A DNA stretch of 64,000 nt, from positions 2,480,001 to 2,544,000 of the forward strand of contig NZ_KK073874.1 in the NCBI RefSeq assembly GCF_000585375.1, given 5' to 3'. The DNA is from Cryptosporangium arvum DSM 44712 (lineage in GTDB: Bacteria; Actinomycetota; Actinomycetes; Mycobacteriales; Cryptosporangiaceae). The position numbers were made by a program, and so were the translations under genes. Positions 32,862 through 41,207 of the stretch are shown in pieces (positions within the stretch are counted from its first letter, which is position 1; every line of letters begins with the position of its first letter). Below the pieces are notes generated by a model that saw nothing but the letters and a program-made list of their open reading frames with translations, searched no databases and was not told where the DNA came from.

Positions 32862-33907
32862 CACCGCAGCAACACCAGTTCCGCCGAGAAGCCAGGTCCC
32901 ATCGCGATCAGCATGCCGGGTGTGCCGGGCTCCGGTGGGCGATCGACCAGAGTGTCCCGGAGGATGTGCAGCACCGACGCCGAGGAGATGTTGCCGATCC
33001 GGCGCAGCGAGTTCCAGCTGGCGCCGAGCGCGCCCTCGGGAAGCTCCAAACCGGACTCGATCGCTTCCAGCACCTTCGGCCCGCCGGGGTGGCAGACCCA
33101 GGTCGTGATGTCCTTGCGGGTCAGCTCGTGCTCGGCGAGGAACTCGTCGACGCCCAGGCGCAGGTGCTTCTCGGCCAGCGTGGGCACCTCGGTGCCGAGC
33201 ACGACCTTGAGGCCGTTCGCGCCGATGTCGAACCCCATCGTGCGCAGCGTGTCGGGGTAGAGAACGCTCCGGGTGGCGAGCACGGTGGGCCCGTGCACCG
33301 GCCGGTCCGGGCCGACCGCGACCACCGCGGCCGCGCCGTCGCCGAACAGGCCGCTGGCGACGAGGTTGGTCGGCGACCGGTCGTCGTACTGGACGGTGAG
33401 CGAACACAGTTCGACGGTGACCAGCACCGCGACCTGCTCCGGCCAGGCACGGACGTAGTCGTGCAGGCGGGAGATGCCGACCGCGCCGGCCGCACAGCCG
33501 AGGCCGACGATCGGCGTGCGCTTGACGTCCGGTCGCAAGGCCAGCCGCCCGGCCAGGTGCGCGTCGAGCGACGGGATCGCGAGGCCGGTGGAGGTCACGG
33601 CCAGGATCGTGTCGACGTCGTCCACAGTGAGCCCGGCGTCGGCGAGCGCGCCCTGGACCGCGCGGGTGCCGAGGTCGATCGCGCCCCGGAGGAACGCGTC
33701 GTTGGCGGCGCCGAAGTCCGGTAACGGGTACTGCTCGAGCGGAAGCGTGAGGTGCCGGGTGGCGACACCGGAGGATCGGTGGACACGCTCGAGGAACCGG
33801 CGCTGGTTGTCGTCGAGCCCGCACGCCTCGGCGACCGCGTCGGTCAGTTCGGCTTGCGGATAGCGGTAGTCGGGCAGGACGCCGTGGACAGCGGCGAGCT
33901 GTGTCAT
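32858..33907 (-). CDS. Type III polyketide synthase (alkylresorcinol synthase, SrsA-like)
   Basis: 349 aa. The catalytic Cys-His-Asn triad is visible: Cys138 in PIVGLGCAAGAVG, His273 in TTWVCHPGGPKVL and Asn306 in RRIGNISSASVL. The C-terminal GMLIAMGPGFSAELVLLRW is the usual thiolase-fold loop. The family extends acyl-CoA starters with malonyl-CoA and cyclises to resorcinols or pyrones. With a downstream methyltransferase and flavoprotein it matches the srsABC phenolic-lipid operon. A leaderless promoter precedes the ATG. Product chain length is not predictable. Confidence 0.93.
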   Translation of the reverse strand: MTQLAAVHGVLPDYRYPQAELTDAVAEACGLDDNQRRFLERVHRSSGVATRHLTLPLEQYPLPDFGAANDAFLRGAIDLGTRAVQGALADAGLTVDDVDTILAVTSTGLAIPSLDAHLAGRLALRPDVKRTPIVGLGCAAGAVGISRLHDYVRAWPEQVAVLVTVELCSLTVQYDDRSPTNLVASGLFGDGAAAVVAVGPDRPVHGPTVLATRSVLYPDTLRTMGFDIGANGLKVVLGTEVPTLAEKHLRLGVDEFLAEHELTRKDITTWVCHPGGPKVLEAIESGLELPEGALGASWNSLRRIGNISSASVLHILRDTLVDRPPEPGTPGMLIAMGPGFSAELVLLRW

Positions 33908-33913
33908 TACTCG

Positions 33914-33919
33914 ACCGTA
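33914..33919 (-). promoter_or_regulatory. -10 hexamer TACGGT, leaderless promoter of the type III PKS operon
   Basis: On the minus strand TACGGT ends exactly 6 nt before the ATG at 33907. No convincing -35 was found at the usual distance. Confidence 0.45.
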
Positions 33920-33970
33920 AGCGGTTCGAGTCGATACCGCCCGTCAACAAGGCCCACGGCGTCCCGACGG

Positions 33971-34390
33971 CTATTCGACGACCAGTTCCACCGGGATGTT
34001 GCCGCGGGTGGCGTTGGAGTAGGGGCACACCTGGTGGGCGGCCTCGACCAGCTCACGGCCGGCGTCGCCCTGGAGCGACTCGGGCAGCTCGACGCGCAGC
34101 GTCACGGCCAGGCCGAAGCCGCCGTTGTCGGTGGGGTTGAGGCTCACCTCGGCGGTGACCGACGCGTCCTTGGCGTCGATTTTGCGCTGGGCGGCGAGCA
34201 TCCCGAGCGCGCTGGAGAAGCACGCGGCGTACCCGGCCGCGAACAGCTGCTCCGGGTTCGTGCCGGCGCCGCTGCCGCCCATCTCCGTCGGGAACGAGAG
34301 CTGGACGTCGAGCTTCCCGTCGCTGGTGCGGGTGCGCCCGTTCCGGCCGTTGCCGTCGGCGGTGGCGATCGCGGTGTAGAGCGCTGACAT
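33971..34390 (-). CDS. ohr: Organic hydroperoxide resistance protein Ohr
   Basis: 139 aa, full length for Ohr (OsmC superfamily). The peroxidatic Cys57 is in LFAAGYAACFSSALGMLA and the resolving Cys122 in AAHQVCPYSNATRGNIPVEL. It reduces organic and fatty-acid hydroperoxides with lipoyl-linked thiols. Ohr is usually controlled by the MarR-type OhrR; here it is divergent from a TetR-family gene and the spacer holds two identical-type palindromes, so a TetR-like sensor is indicated instead. Confidence 0.94.
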   Translation of the reverse strand: MSALYTAIATADGNGRNGRTRTSDGKLDVQLSFPTEMGGSGAGTNPEQLFAAGYAACFSSALGMLAAQRKIDAKDASVTAEVSLNPTDNGGFGLAVTLRVELPESLQGDAGRELVEAAHQVCPYSNATRGNIPVELVVE

Positions 34391-34414
34391 GTCGTCGTCC
34401 CTTCGCTTGGTATC

Positions 34415-34430
34415 CAGACAGACCTGTCTG
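34415..34430. promoter_or_regulatory. Operator 1 between ohr and tetR
   Basis: CAGACAG-AC-CTGTCTG, a perfect 7-bp inverted repeat with a 2-bp centre, 25 nt upstream of the ohr ATG. It probably overlaps the ohr promoter. Confidence 0.7.
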
Positions 34431-34444
34431 TACGAGCCCCAGAC

Positions 34445-34460
34445 TAGACAGATCTGTCTG
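34445..34460. promoter_or_regulatory. Operator 2 between ohr and tetR
   Basis: TAGACAG-AT-CTGTCTG repeats operator 1 with two changes and contains a perfect 14-bp palindrome (34446-34459). It starts exactly 30 bp after operator 1, so two dimers would bind the same DNA face. It directly precedes the -10 of the TetR gene. Confidence 0.7.
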
Positions 34461-34461
34461 G

Positions 34462-34467
34462 TAACTT
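34462..34467 (+). promoter_or_regulatory. -10 hexamer TAACTT, leaderless promoter of the TetR gene
   Basis: TAACTT ends 6 nt before the GTG at 34474. Operator 2 occupies the expected -35/-10 spacer, so binding should repress transcription of the regulator. Confidence 0.5.
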
Positions 34468-34473
34468 CAAGGA

Positions 34474-35067
34474 GTGCCGTCGATCCCCCTCGAACTGCCC
34501 GGTGCCCTCGCTCCCGCGCCCGGGGGGCGTCCGCGTGACCGGGTACTGGCCACCGCGAGCGTGCTCTTCTACACGGTGGGCATCCGCGCGGTCGGGATCG
34601 ACCGGATCATCGCCGAGGCCGGCGTGGCGAAGGCCACCTTCTACCACCACTTCCCCACCAAGGACGCGCTGGTCTGCGCGTACCTCGCCGACCTGCACGA
34701 CCGGCAGGCCGCGGCGTTCGCCGCGCTGGCGTCGTCGGTCGGGCCGGTCGACGCGGTGCTGGTGATGTTCGACGCGCTGGGCGAGTTCACCTGCGGCCCC
34801 GGCTTCCGGGGGTGCGCGTTCGTCAACGCCGCGGTGGAGTACCCCGACCCGGCCAGCCCGGTGCGCGCGGTCGTGGCCGACCACCGCCGCTGGTACGCCG
34901 ACGCGGTGCGCGACGTGCTGGTCGCGGCGGAGCACCCGCGCCCCGCCGAGACGGCCCGGATGCTCGTGATGCTGCGCGACGGCGTGGTGATCGGCGGCCA
35001 GGTCGACGACCCGGCGGCGGTGAGGGCCACGCTCCGGGCCGCGGTGACGGCGCTGGTCGCCGCCTGA
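34474..35067 (+). CDS. TetR/AcrR-family transcriptional regulator
   Basis: 197 aa from the GTG at 34474. The N-terminal helix-turn-helix covers about residues 20-66 (ATASVLFYTVGIRAVGIDRI, AEAGVAKATFYHHFPTKDAL). The C-terminal ligand-binding helices contain FTCGPGFRGCAFVNAAVEYP with two cysteines (CGPGFRGC) that could act as a thiol switch for peroxide sensing. It is divergent from ohr with paired operators in between, so it most likely controls ohr and itself. A strong hairpin ends the transcript. Confidence 0.93.
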   Translation: MPSIPLELPGALAPAPGGRPRDRVLATASVLFYTVGIRAVGIDRIIAEAGVAKATFYHHFPTKDALVCAYLADLHDRQAAAFAALASSVGPVDAVLVMFDALGEFTCGPGFRGCAFVNAAVEYPDPASPVRAVVADHRRWYADAVRDVLVAAEHPRPAETARMLVMLRDGVVIGGQVDDPAAVRATLRAAVTALVAA

Positions 35068-35076
35068 GACGCGCGA

Positions 35077-35104
35077 ACGCCCCGCCGCGGGTGCGGCGGG
35101 GCGT
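35077..35104. terminator. Bidirectional hairpin terminator between tetR and the Ca-binding-like gene
   Basis: A perfect 12-bp stem (left arm ACGCCCCGCCGC, loop GGGT, right arm GCGGCGGGGCGT) lies between the convergent genes ending at 35067 and 35122. Confidence 0.8.
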
Positions 35105-35121
35105 CCGGAGACCGCGGAGAA

Positions 35122-35817
35122 CTAGCTCGCCGGGGTGGTCGGCTGCGGGGTGACGACCGACGGGTCGGTCGCGGTCTGCGTCGTCGTGGTCGTGGTCGTC
35201 GTCGTGGTGGTCGTGGCCGGAGCCTCGTCCGCCGCGGCGGTGTCCGGGACCTGCGCCGGGTCCGGGGCGTCGGTGACGGTGGTGGCCGTGTCGACGGTGC
35301 CGTCGGCGTCGGTGTCGGAGTAGACCGTGTCGAACACACCGTCGTCGTCGGTGTCCACGACGACGGCGTCCACGTCGCCGTCGTAGTCGCTGTCGACCTC
35401 GACGGCGTCGAAGTCACCGTCGTTGTCGGTGTCGGCGGCCGTGGCGTCGATGACGCCGTCGCCGTTCTGGTCGACGACCGCGTAGTCGAAGTCGCCGTCC
35501 CCGTCACGGTCGTAGAGCGCGGTGTCCGCGACGTGGTCGCCGTCGGTGTCCACGATCGCGTAGTCCACGTTGCCGTCGCCGTTGGTGTCGCTCACCACGA
35601 CGTCGACGTACCCGTCACCGTCCGTGTCGGCCGCGACCGTCTCCGCGGTGCCGTCGTGGTCGAGGTCGAGCGCCGCGTACGCCGTGCCGTCCTCGTTCTG
35701 GTGCAGGTAACCGTCGACGGTTCCGTCGCCGTCGTAGTCCAGCGGCACGTCGTTGTCGGCGATCGTGCTGGTGGGGGCGTCTGCGCCGTGGTCGATCGTG
35801 TCGCCGCTGTCGCTCAT
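35122..35817 (-). CDS. Acidic tandem-repeat protein with EF-hand-like Ca-binding loops
   Basis: 231 aa from the ATG at 35817 (start MSDSGDTIDHGADAP). About ten tandem 13-residue units of the form DTDGDGYVDVVVS fill residues 27-165; each carries the DxDxDGxxD calcium-loop pattern found in dockerin, thrombospondin type 3 and EF-hand loops. A threonine run of twelve (around residue 205) and TQTATDPSVV form the tail. There is no signal peptide or membrane helix, which is unusual because such loops normally work outside the cell. Calcium buffering or a folding scaffold is possible; no family name is certain. Confidence 0.8.
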   Translation of the reverse strand: MSDSGDTIDHGADAPTSTIADNDVPLDYDGDGTVDGYLHQNEDGTAYAALDLDHDGTAETVAADTDGDGYVDVVVSDTNGDGNVDYAIVDTDGDHVADTALYDRDGDGDFDYAVVDQNGDGVIDATAADTDNDGDFDAVEVDSDYDGDVDAVVVDTDDDGVFDTVYSDTDADGTVDTATTVTDAPDPAQVPDTAAADEAPATTTTTTTTTTTTQTATDPSVVTPQPTTPAS

Positions 35818-35870
35818 CGTTCGTCCTGTTCTCGGTGAGGGGTGAGAGGTGGGGTAGGTGCTTGACGACG

Positions 35871-35876
35871 ACACTA
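35871..35876 (-). promoter_or_regulatory. Possible -10 TAGTGT of the Ca-binding-like gene
   Basis: TAGTGT on the minus strand, 53 nt before the ATG at 35817, fits TANNNT. No clear -35. Between here and 36015 no gene is seen. Confidence 0.3.
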
Positions 35877-36015
35877 GGGGTGACACCAGGTGCGGGGATC
35901 CCGGTTTCGTGCCACCCGACCGGCGATCGGGCCCGTGAGTCGCGCACCCGACAGCGTCCTGGCCGCTGTTGGGAGGCCACGGATAACCGGTGCGGGGTAC
36001 GGGCGGCTCCCCGAC

Positions 36016-36021
36016 TAGCAT
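36016..36021 (+). promoter_or_regulatory. -10 hexamer TAGCAT upstream of thrS
   Basis: TAGCAT lies 38 nt before the GTG start of thrS. The same hexamer precedes pdxS (44582-44587) and rel (54065-54070). No T-box-like leader fits in the short spacer. Confidence 0.4.
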
Positions 36022-36059
36022 CGGAGCGTCACATCGACTGAGATCCGAGGAGACCGATC

Positions 36060-38096
36060 GTGTCCGCAGCACAAGCCGTCCACGCGCCCGCCCCCGTCGT
36101 GGTGCCGGCCGGGACGACGGCCGCGGACGCGCTGGTGGCGGCCGGGGTTCCGGTCGAGGGCGGTGCCGCCGCCGTGGTCGTCCGGGACGCCGAGGGCGCT
36201 CTGCGTGACCTCGAGTGGGCGCCCGATGCCGACGCCGAGGTGGAGCCGGTGTTCCTGGACTCGCCCGACGGGCTGAACGTCCTGCGCCACTCCACCGCGC
36301 ACGTGCTCGCCCAGGCCGTGCAGGACGTCTTCCCCGGCACCCTGCTGGGCATCGGCCCGCCGATCGAGAACGGCTTCTACTACGACTTCCTGCCCGAGAA
36401 GCCGTTCACCCCCGACGACCTGAAGCGCCTCGAGAAGCGCATGCAGGAGATCATCAAGTCCTCGCAGCGTTTCCACCGCCGGCCGATCACCGACGACGAG
36501 GCCCGCCACGAGCTCGCGCACGAGCGCTTCAAGCTCGAGCTGATCTCGCTGAAGGGCTCGGCCGACGCCGAGGGCGCGAACGTCGAGGTCGGCGAGGGCG
36601 CGCTGAGCATGTACGACAACCTCGACCGCAAGACCGGCGAGCGCGTCTGGACCGACCTGTGCCGCGGCCCGCACCTGCCCACCACCCGCAACATCCCGGC
36701 GTTCAGCCTGATGCGCTCGGCCGCGGCCTACTGGCGTGGCAGCGAGAAGAACCCGCAGCTGCAGCGCATCTACGGCACCGCGTGGCCCTCGCGCGAGGCG
36801 CTGAAGGACTACCTGAACCTGCTGGCCGAGGCGGCCAAGCGCGACCACCGCAAGCTCGGCGCCGAACTCGACCTGTTCAGCTTCCCCGACGAGCTGGGCT
36901 CCGGCCTGCCGGTGTTCCACCCCAAGGGCGGCATCATCCGCCGGGAGATGGAGAACTACTCCCGGCAGCGGCACGAGGAGGCGGGGTACGCGTTCGTCAA
37001 CACCCCGCACATCACCAAGGGCCACCTGTACGAGGTGTCGGGCCACCTCGACTGGTACGCCGACGGCATGTTCCCGCCCATGGAGCTCGAGGGCGCGAAC
37101 TACTACCTCAAGCCGATGAACTGCCCGATGCACGACCTGATCTTCCGGTCGCGCGGACGGTCCTACCGCGAGCTGCCGCTGCGCATGTTCGAGTTCGGCA
37201 CCGTCTACCGGTACGAGAAGTCCGGAGTCATCCACGGCCTCACCCGCGTGCGGGGCATGACCCAGGACGACGCGCACATCTTCTGCACCCAGGAGCAGAT
37301 CTCCGAGGAGCTCACCTCGCTGCTGAAGTTCGTCCTCGAGCTGCTCAAGGACTACGGGCTCGACGACTTCTACCTGGAGCTCTCGACCAAGAACCCGGAG
37401 AAGTACATCGGGGACGACGCGGTGTGGGAGCGCGCGACCGAGACCCTGCGCCGGGTCGCGACCGACTCCGGGCTCGACCTGGTGCCCGACCCGGGCGGCG
37501 CGGCGTTCTACGGCCCGAAGATCTCGGTGCAGGCCCGCGACGCGATCGGCCGCACCTGGCAGATGTCGACGATCCAGCTCGACTTCATGCTGCCGGAGAA
37601 GTTCGAGCTCGAATACCAGGCCGCGGACGGCAGCAGGCAGCGGCCGGTCATGATCCACCGCGCGCTGTTCGGCTCGATCGAGCGGTTCTTCGGTGTGCTC
37701 ACCGAGCACTACGCCGGGGCGTTCCCGGCCTGGCTCGCGCCGGTGCAGGTCGTGGGCATCCCGATCGGCGACAACCACGTGTCGTACCTGTCGGACTTCA
37801 CCGCCCGCCTGCGGTCGCAGGGCGTGCGCGTCGAGGTCGACAGCTCGTCCGACCGCATGCAGAAGAAGATCCGGAACGCGCAGAAGCAGAAGGTGCCGTT
37901 CATGGTGATCGCGGGCGACGACGACGTGGCCGCAGGCACCGTCTCGTTCCGCTACCGCGACGGTTCCCAGCGCAACGGCGTCCCGCTGGACGCTGCGGTC
38001 GAGCACGTGGTCGAGGTGGTGCGCTCGCGCACCAACGAGAGCCCGTCGGCGCCGCCGGAGACCGTGGTCGCCGAAGGCGTGATCGCGGAAGCGTAG
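36060..38096 (+). CDS. thrS: Threonyl-tRNA synthetase
   Basis: 678 aa from the GTG at 36060 behind GAGGAG. It charges tRNA-Thr. A TGS-like N-terminal domain (1-65) is followed by the second additional editing domain with [17 protein letters not shown] and the SAD metal region. The class II catalytic core has motif 1 near [20 protein letters not shown], motif 2 in [20 protein letters not shown] and motif 3 in [19 protein letters not shown]; the zinc ligand Cys is in KPMNCPMHD. The anticodon-binding domain ends the protein ([20 protein letters not shown]). It opens the housekeeping block. Confidence 0.97.
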   Translation: MSAAQAVHAPAPVVVPAGTTAADALVAAGVPVEGGAAAVVVRDAEGALRDLEWAPDADAEVEPVFLDSPDGLNVLRHSTAHVLAQAVQDVFPGTLLGIGPPIENGFYYDFLPEKPFTPDDLKRLEKRMQEIIKSSQRFHRRPITDDEARHELAHERFKLELISLKGSADAEGANVEVGEGALSMYDNLDRKTGERVWTDLCRGPHLPTTRNIPAFSLMRSAAAYWRGSEKNPQLQRIYGTAWPSREALKDYLNLLAEAAKRDHRKLGAELDLFSFPDELGSGLPVFHPKGGIIRREMENYSRQRHEEAGYAFVNTPHITKGHLYEVSGHLDWYADGMFPPMELEGANYYLKPMNCPMHDLIFRSRGRSYRELPLRMFEFGTVYRYEKSGVIHGLTRVRGMTQDDAHIFCTQEQISEELTSLLKFVLELLKDYGLDDFYLELSTKNPEKYIGDDAVWERATETLRRVATDSGLDLVPDPGGAAFYGPKISVQARDAIGRTWQMSTIQLDFMLPEKFELEYQAADGSRQRPVMIHRALFGSIERFFGVLTEHYAGAFPAWLAPVQVVGIPIGDNHVSYLSDFTARLRSQGVRVEVDSSSDRMQKKIRNAQKQKVPFMVIAGDDDVAAGTVSFRYRDGSQRNGVPLDAAVEHVVEVVRSRTNESPSAPPETVVAEGVIAEA

Positions 38097-38113
38097 AGCT
38101 CCGACCCTCGGAG

Positions 38114-38153
38114 CCCGCTCGGAGCGACGCCGGTCAGCGTCGTTCTGAGCGGG
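38114..38153 (+). terminator. Hairpin terminator after thrS
   Basis: A 17-bp stem with two G-U wobble pairs (left arm CCCGCTCGGAGCGACGC, loop CGGTCA) begins 17 nt after the thrS stop and overlaps the end of the convergent HIT gene. Confidence 0.7.
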
Positions 38154-38694
38154 CCGCCACCGGGGGCCAGGCGCTCGCCAGCAGGGCCCGGGTCTCGCCG
38201 AGGAGCTCGGGCAGCACCTTCGTCTGGCCCACCACCGGCATGAAGTTCGTGTCCCCACCCCACCGCGGCACCACGTGCTGGTGCAGGTGGGCGGCGATTC
38301 CCGCACCGGCCACCGAGCCTTGGTTCATCCCGATGTTGAAGCCGTGGGCACCGGACACCTTGCGGACCGCACGCATGGCGTCCTGGGTGAGCGCGCCCAG
38401 TTCCGCGACCTCGTTCACGTCGAGGTCGGTGTAGTCGGGCACGTGCCGGTACGGCACGACCATGAGGTGACCGGAATTGTACGGATACAGGTTGAGCAGG
38501 GCGTAGACCGTGCGACCCCGGGTGACGATCAGCCCGTCCTCGTCGGAGAGCGTCGGCATGACGCAGAACGGGCAGGCGTCCGCGTCGGGCTTGGTGTCGT
38601 TCTTGATGTACGCCATCCGGTGCGGCGTCCACAGCCGCTGGAAGTGATCGGGGTCGCCGGCCCCCTGCTGGTGTTCGATCTCCGGGCCCGTCAT
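38134..38694 (-). CDS. HIT family nucleotide hydrolase/phosphorylase
   Basis: 186 aa. The histidine triad is HLHQHVV (His136, 138, 140), and a zinc pair CPFC stands at 41-44. Family landmarks are YALLNLYPYNSGHLMVVPYR and GFNIGMNQGSVAGAG. HIT proteins hydrolyse or phosphorolyse dinucleoside polyphosphates; the Mycobacterium homologue (Rv2613c) is an Ap4A phosphorylase as I recall. In that genus it adjoins pgsA1; here an elongation-factor-like gene lies between. Ends in the thrS terminator region. Confidence 0.92.
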   Translation of the reverse strand: MTGPEIEHQQGAGDPDHFQRLWTPHRMAYIKNDTKPDADACPFCVMPTLSDEDGLIVTRGRTVYALLNLYPYNSGHLMVVPYRHVPDYTDLDVNEVAELGALTQDAMRAVRKVSGAHGFNIGMNQGSVAGAGIAAHLHQHVVPRWGGDTNFMPVVGQTKVLPELLGETRALLASAWPPVAARSERR

Positions 38695-38704
38695 GCCTGC
38701 GATC

Positions 38705-40927
38705 TTACGAATCGCCGCCGAGCGCTTGGGCGACCAGGTTCGGCGGCATCGGCTCGTAGCGGGCGAACGCGCGGGTGAACGTCGCGGTGCCGGAGGTCAG
38801 CGAACGCAGCTCGGGGGAGTAGCGGGTGAGCTCGGCCGCGGGCACCTCGGCGTGGACGACGGTGCGCTCGTGCTCGTCAGGTTCCGTGCCGAGTACCCGG
38901 CCGCGGCGTCCGGACAGGTCGCTCATCACCGGGCCGACGTAGTTGTCCGGCACCGTGACGTCGACCTCGTCCACCGGTTCGAGCAGGCTGATCGCCCCCG
39001 ACGTCGCCGCCTCGCGCAGCGCCAGCGCCCCCGCCAGCTGGAACGCCGCGTCCGACGAGTCGACGCTGTGCGCCTTGCCGTCGACGAGCGTCACCCGGAT
39101 GTCGACGACCGGGAACCCGGCGACCAGGCCGCGCTCCATCTGCTGGCGCACGCCCTTCTGCACCGACGGGATGTACTGGTGCGGCACCGCGCCGCCCACC
39201 ACCCGGTCGACGAACTCGAACCCGCCGCCGGTGGGCAGCGGTTCGATCTCGAGGTCGCAGATCGCGTACTGGCCGTGGCCGCCGGACTGCTTGACGTGCC
39301 GCCCGTGCCCCTTCGCCGGTCCGCCGAACGTCTCCCGCAGCGGTACCCGCACCGGCTCGGTGTCCAGGTCGACGCCGCCGGACCGCAGCCGGTCGAGCAC
39401 GACGTCGGCGTGGGCCTCGCCCATCGTCCAGAGCACCAGCTGGCCGGTCTCCGGGTTGCGGTCCATGCGCAGCGTCGCGTCGCCGGCGATCAGCCGGGAC
39501 AGGTTCTTGGCCAGCGCGTCCTCGTCGCTGCGGGTCTTCGCCACCACGGCGACCGGCAGCAGCGGCTCGGGCAGGTCCCAGGGAGCGACGAGCAGGGGGG
39601 TCTCGCGCGACGAGATCGTGTCGCCGGTCTCGGCGGTGCCGACCTTCGTCAGCGCGCAGAGGTCACCGGCCACCGCGTACGGCACCTCGCGCAGCGACGT
39701 ACCGAGCGGGGAGTAGAGGTGCGCGGCGCGCTCGTCGGCGTCGTGCTCGTCGTTGCCGTCCCGGACGCCGTGCCCGGAGACGTGCACGGTCTGCTCCGCG
39801 CGCAGCGTCCCGGAGAAGACGCGCACCAGCGAGACGCGGCCGACGTACGGGTCGACGGTGGTCTTCACGACCTCGGCGACGAGAGGCCCGGCGGGGTCGG
39901 CGGTGAGCATGTCGTACGGTTCGCCGTCGACCGTGGTGACCGCGGGCGCCGGCCGCTCGTCCGGCGGCGGGCAGGCCCGCACGATGCCGTCGAGCAGCTC
40001 CATCAGCCCGACGCCGGTACTCGGGTCGGCCGGGAGCACCGGGTAGAACGAGCCGCGCGACACCGCGGTCTCCAGGTCGGCGATCAGGACGTCGGGGTCG
40101 ATCTCCTCCCCGGCCAGGTACCGGTCCATCAGGGTCTCGTCCTCGCTCTCGGCGATGATCCCCTCGATGAGGTTGTTGCGTGACTCCTCGATCAGCTCGA
40201 GGTGCTCGGGGTCGGCCGGCCGCAGTACCGGTGGGGTGCCCTCGCTGTAGTCGTAGATCTGCTGCGTGATGAGGCCGAACAGCCCGGCGGTCCGGGTCTG
40301 CTCGCTCGCGCCGTCGATACCCCCGAGGAAGTCGGCGAGCGACTGCTTGCCCGGCGTGGGCGCGGCGCCCTCGACGGCCTCGTGGACCGGGAGGTACAGC
40401 GGCAGCACCCCGTCGCCGAACACCCGCTGGCAGATCGCGACCGACTCGTCGAAGTCGGCCCTGGGGTGATCGAGGCGGGTGACGACGACCGCGCGGGGCA
40501 TGCCGACCCGCGCGCACTCCTCCCAGAGCGCGATCGTGCTGGCGTCGATGCCGTCGACGGCCGAGATCACGAACAACGCGGCGTCGGCCGCGCGCAGGCC
40601 CGCGCGCAGCTCCCCGACGAAATCGGCGTAGCCCGGGGTGTCGAGCAGGTTGATCTTCACGCCCCGGTGCACGACCGGAGCGAGGTTCAGCGTCACCGAC
40701 CGCTGCTGGCGGACCGCGGCGGGGTCGACGTCGCAGACCGTGGTGCCCTCGACCACCGACCCGGCTCGGCCGATCGTGCCGGTCGCCACGAGCAACGCCT
40801 CGACCAGCGTGGTCTTCCCGGCTCCGGAGTGACCGACCAGGACGACGTTGCGCAACGACCGGGGGTCGTCCACGACCGGCCCGGCGGAGCCCGCCCGGTC
40901 GGGGCTTCCTGCCACTTTCTGTGCCAT
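38705..40927 (-). CDS. fusA2: Elongation factor G-like protein EF-G2
   Basis: 740 aa from the ATG at 40927 behind GAGGAGG; an upstream start at 41044 would add 39 unlikely residues. G1 is GHSGAGKT (32-39) and G3 DTPGYADFVG (96-105). The switch I tag reads QQRSVTLNLAPV rather than QERGITI, and the G4 box is TRLDHP (150-155) instead of NKxD. Domains II-V follow (SLVRVFSGTLRAEQTVHVSG, GEAHADVVLDRLRSGG, HGQYAICDLEIEPLPTGGGF, ISLLEPVDEVDVTVPDNYVG). It belongs to the FusA2-like group, ribosome-linked GTPases of unclear role that do not replace EF-G. Confidence 0.9.
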   Translation of the reverse strand: MAQKVAGSPDRAGSAGPVVDDPRSLRNVVLVGHSGAGKTTLVEALLVATGTIGRAGSVVEGTTVCDVDPAAVRQQRSVTLNLAPVVHRGVKINLLDTPGYADFVGELRAGLRAADAALFVISAVDGIDASTIALWEECARVGMPRAVVVTRLDHPRADFDESVAICQRVFGDGVLPLYLPVHEAVEGAAPTPGKQSLADFLGGIDGASEQTRTAGLFGLITQQIYDYSEGTPPVLRPADPEHLELIEESRNNLIEGIIAESEDETLMDRYLAGEEIDPDVLIADLETAVSRGSFYPVLPADPSTGVGLMELLDGIVRACPPPDERPAPAVTTVDGEPYDMLTADPAGPLVAEVVKTTVDPYVGRVSLVRVFSGTLRAEQTVHVSGHGVRDGNDEHDADERAAHLYSPLGTSLREVPYAVAGDLCALTKVGTAETGDTISSRETPLLVAPWDLPEPLLPVAVVAKTRSDEDALAKNLSRLIAGDATLRMDRNPETGQLVLWTMGEAHADVVLDRLRSGGVDLDTEPVRVPLRETFGGPAKGHGRHVKQSGGHGQYAICDLEIEPLPTGGGFEFVDRVVGGAVPHQYIPSVQKGVRQQMERGLVAGFPVVDIRVTLVDGKAHSVDSSDAAFQLAGALALREAATSGAISLLEPVDEVDVTVPDNYVGPVMSDLSGRRGRVLGTEPDEHERTVVHAEVPAAELTRYSPELRSLTSGTATFTRAFARYEPMPPNLVAQALGGDS

Positions 40928-41015
40928 CGGGGCCTCCTCGCGCTCGCCGGGACGCCGGGGCGGCGGCCAGAGCGCGTGTTCCGGCCGCGCCACCGGAGAC
41001 AGGTCCGTGTGACCG

Positions 41016-41044
41016 ATCCCACACCGCTGCCCCCGTAAGGGCAA
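41016..41044 (-). promoter_or_regulatory. Promoter of the EF-G2 gene
   Basis: On the minus strand TTGCCC (41039-41044) and TGGGAT (41016-41021) are separated by 17 bp, a plausible SigA-type pair about 90 nt before the ATG. Confidence 0.45.
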
Positions 41045-41168
41045 GACCCGGGTGGTTGTGAACCGGACTGCACCGATCCGTCGGGCAATTCTTTCGCGTG
41101 CCCCTCCGGCCCCCTGAGTAAGGCAGACCTCACCCGGCGCCGAGGGAGGAGGTGGCCTGGTCGCGGGC

Positions 41169-41174
41169 TATCGT
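41169..41174 (+). promoter_or_regulatory. -10 hexamer TATCGT upstream of pgsA
   Basis: TATCGT lies 33 nt before the pgsA ATG and would start the PIM operon transcript; no clear -35. Confidence 0.35.
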
Positions 41175-41207
41175 GGACCGGCCCCCACCCTTCGAGAACG
41201 GATCCGC

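Noticed and set aside
36022-36059. T-box leader for thrS
   Set aside because: The space between the likely -10 and the start codon is under 40 nt, far too short for a T-box.
36015-38306. Antisense frame of 763 codons opposite thrS
   Set aside because: thrS has all synthetase motifs on the plus strand; the antisense product shows none.
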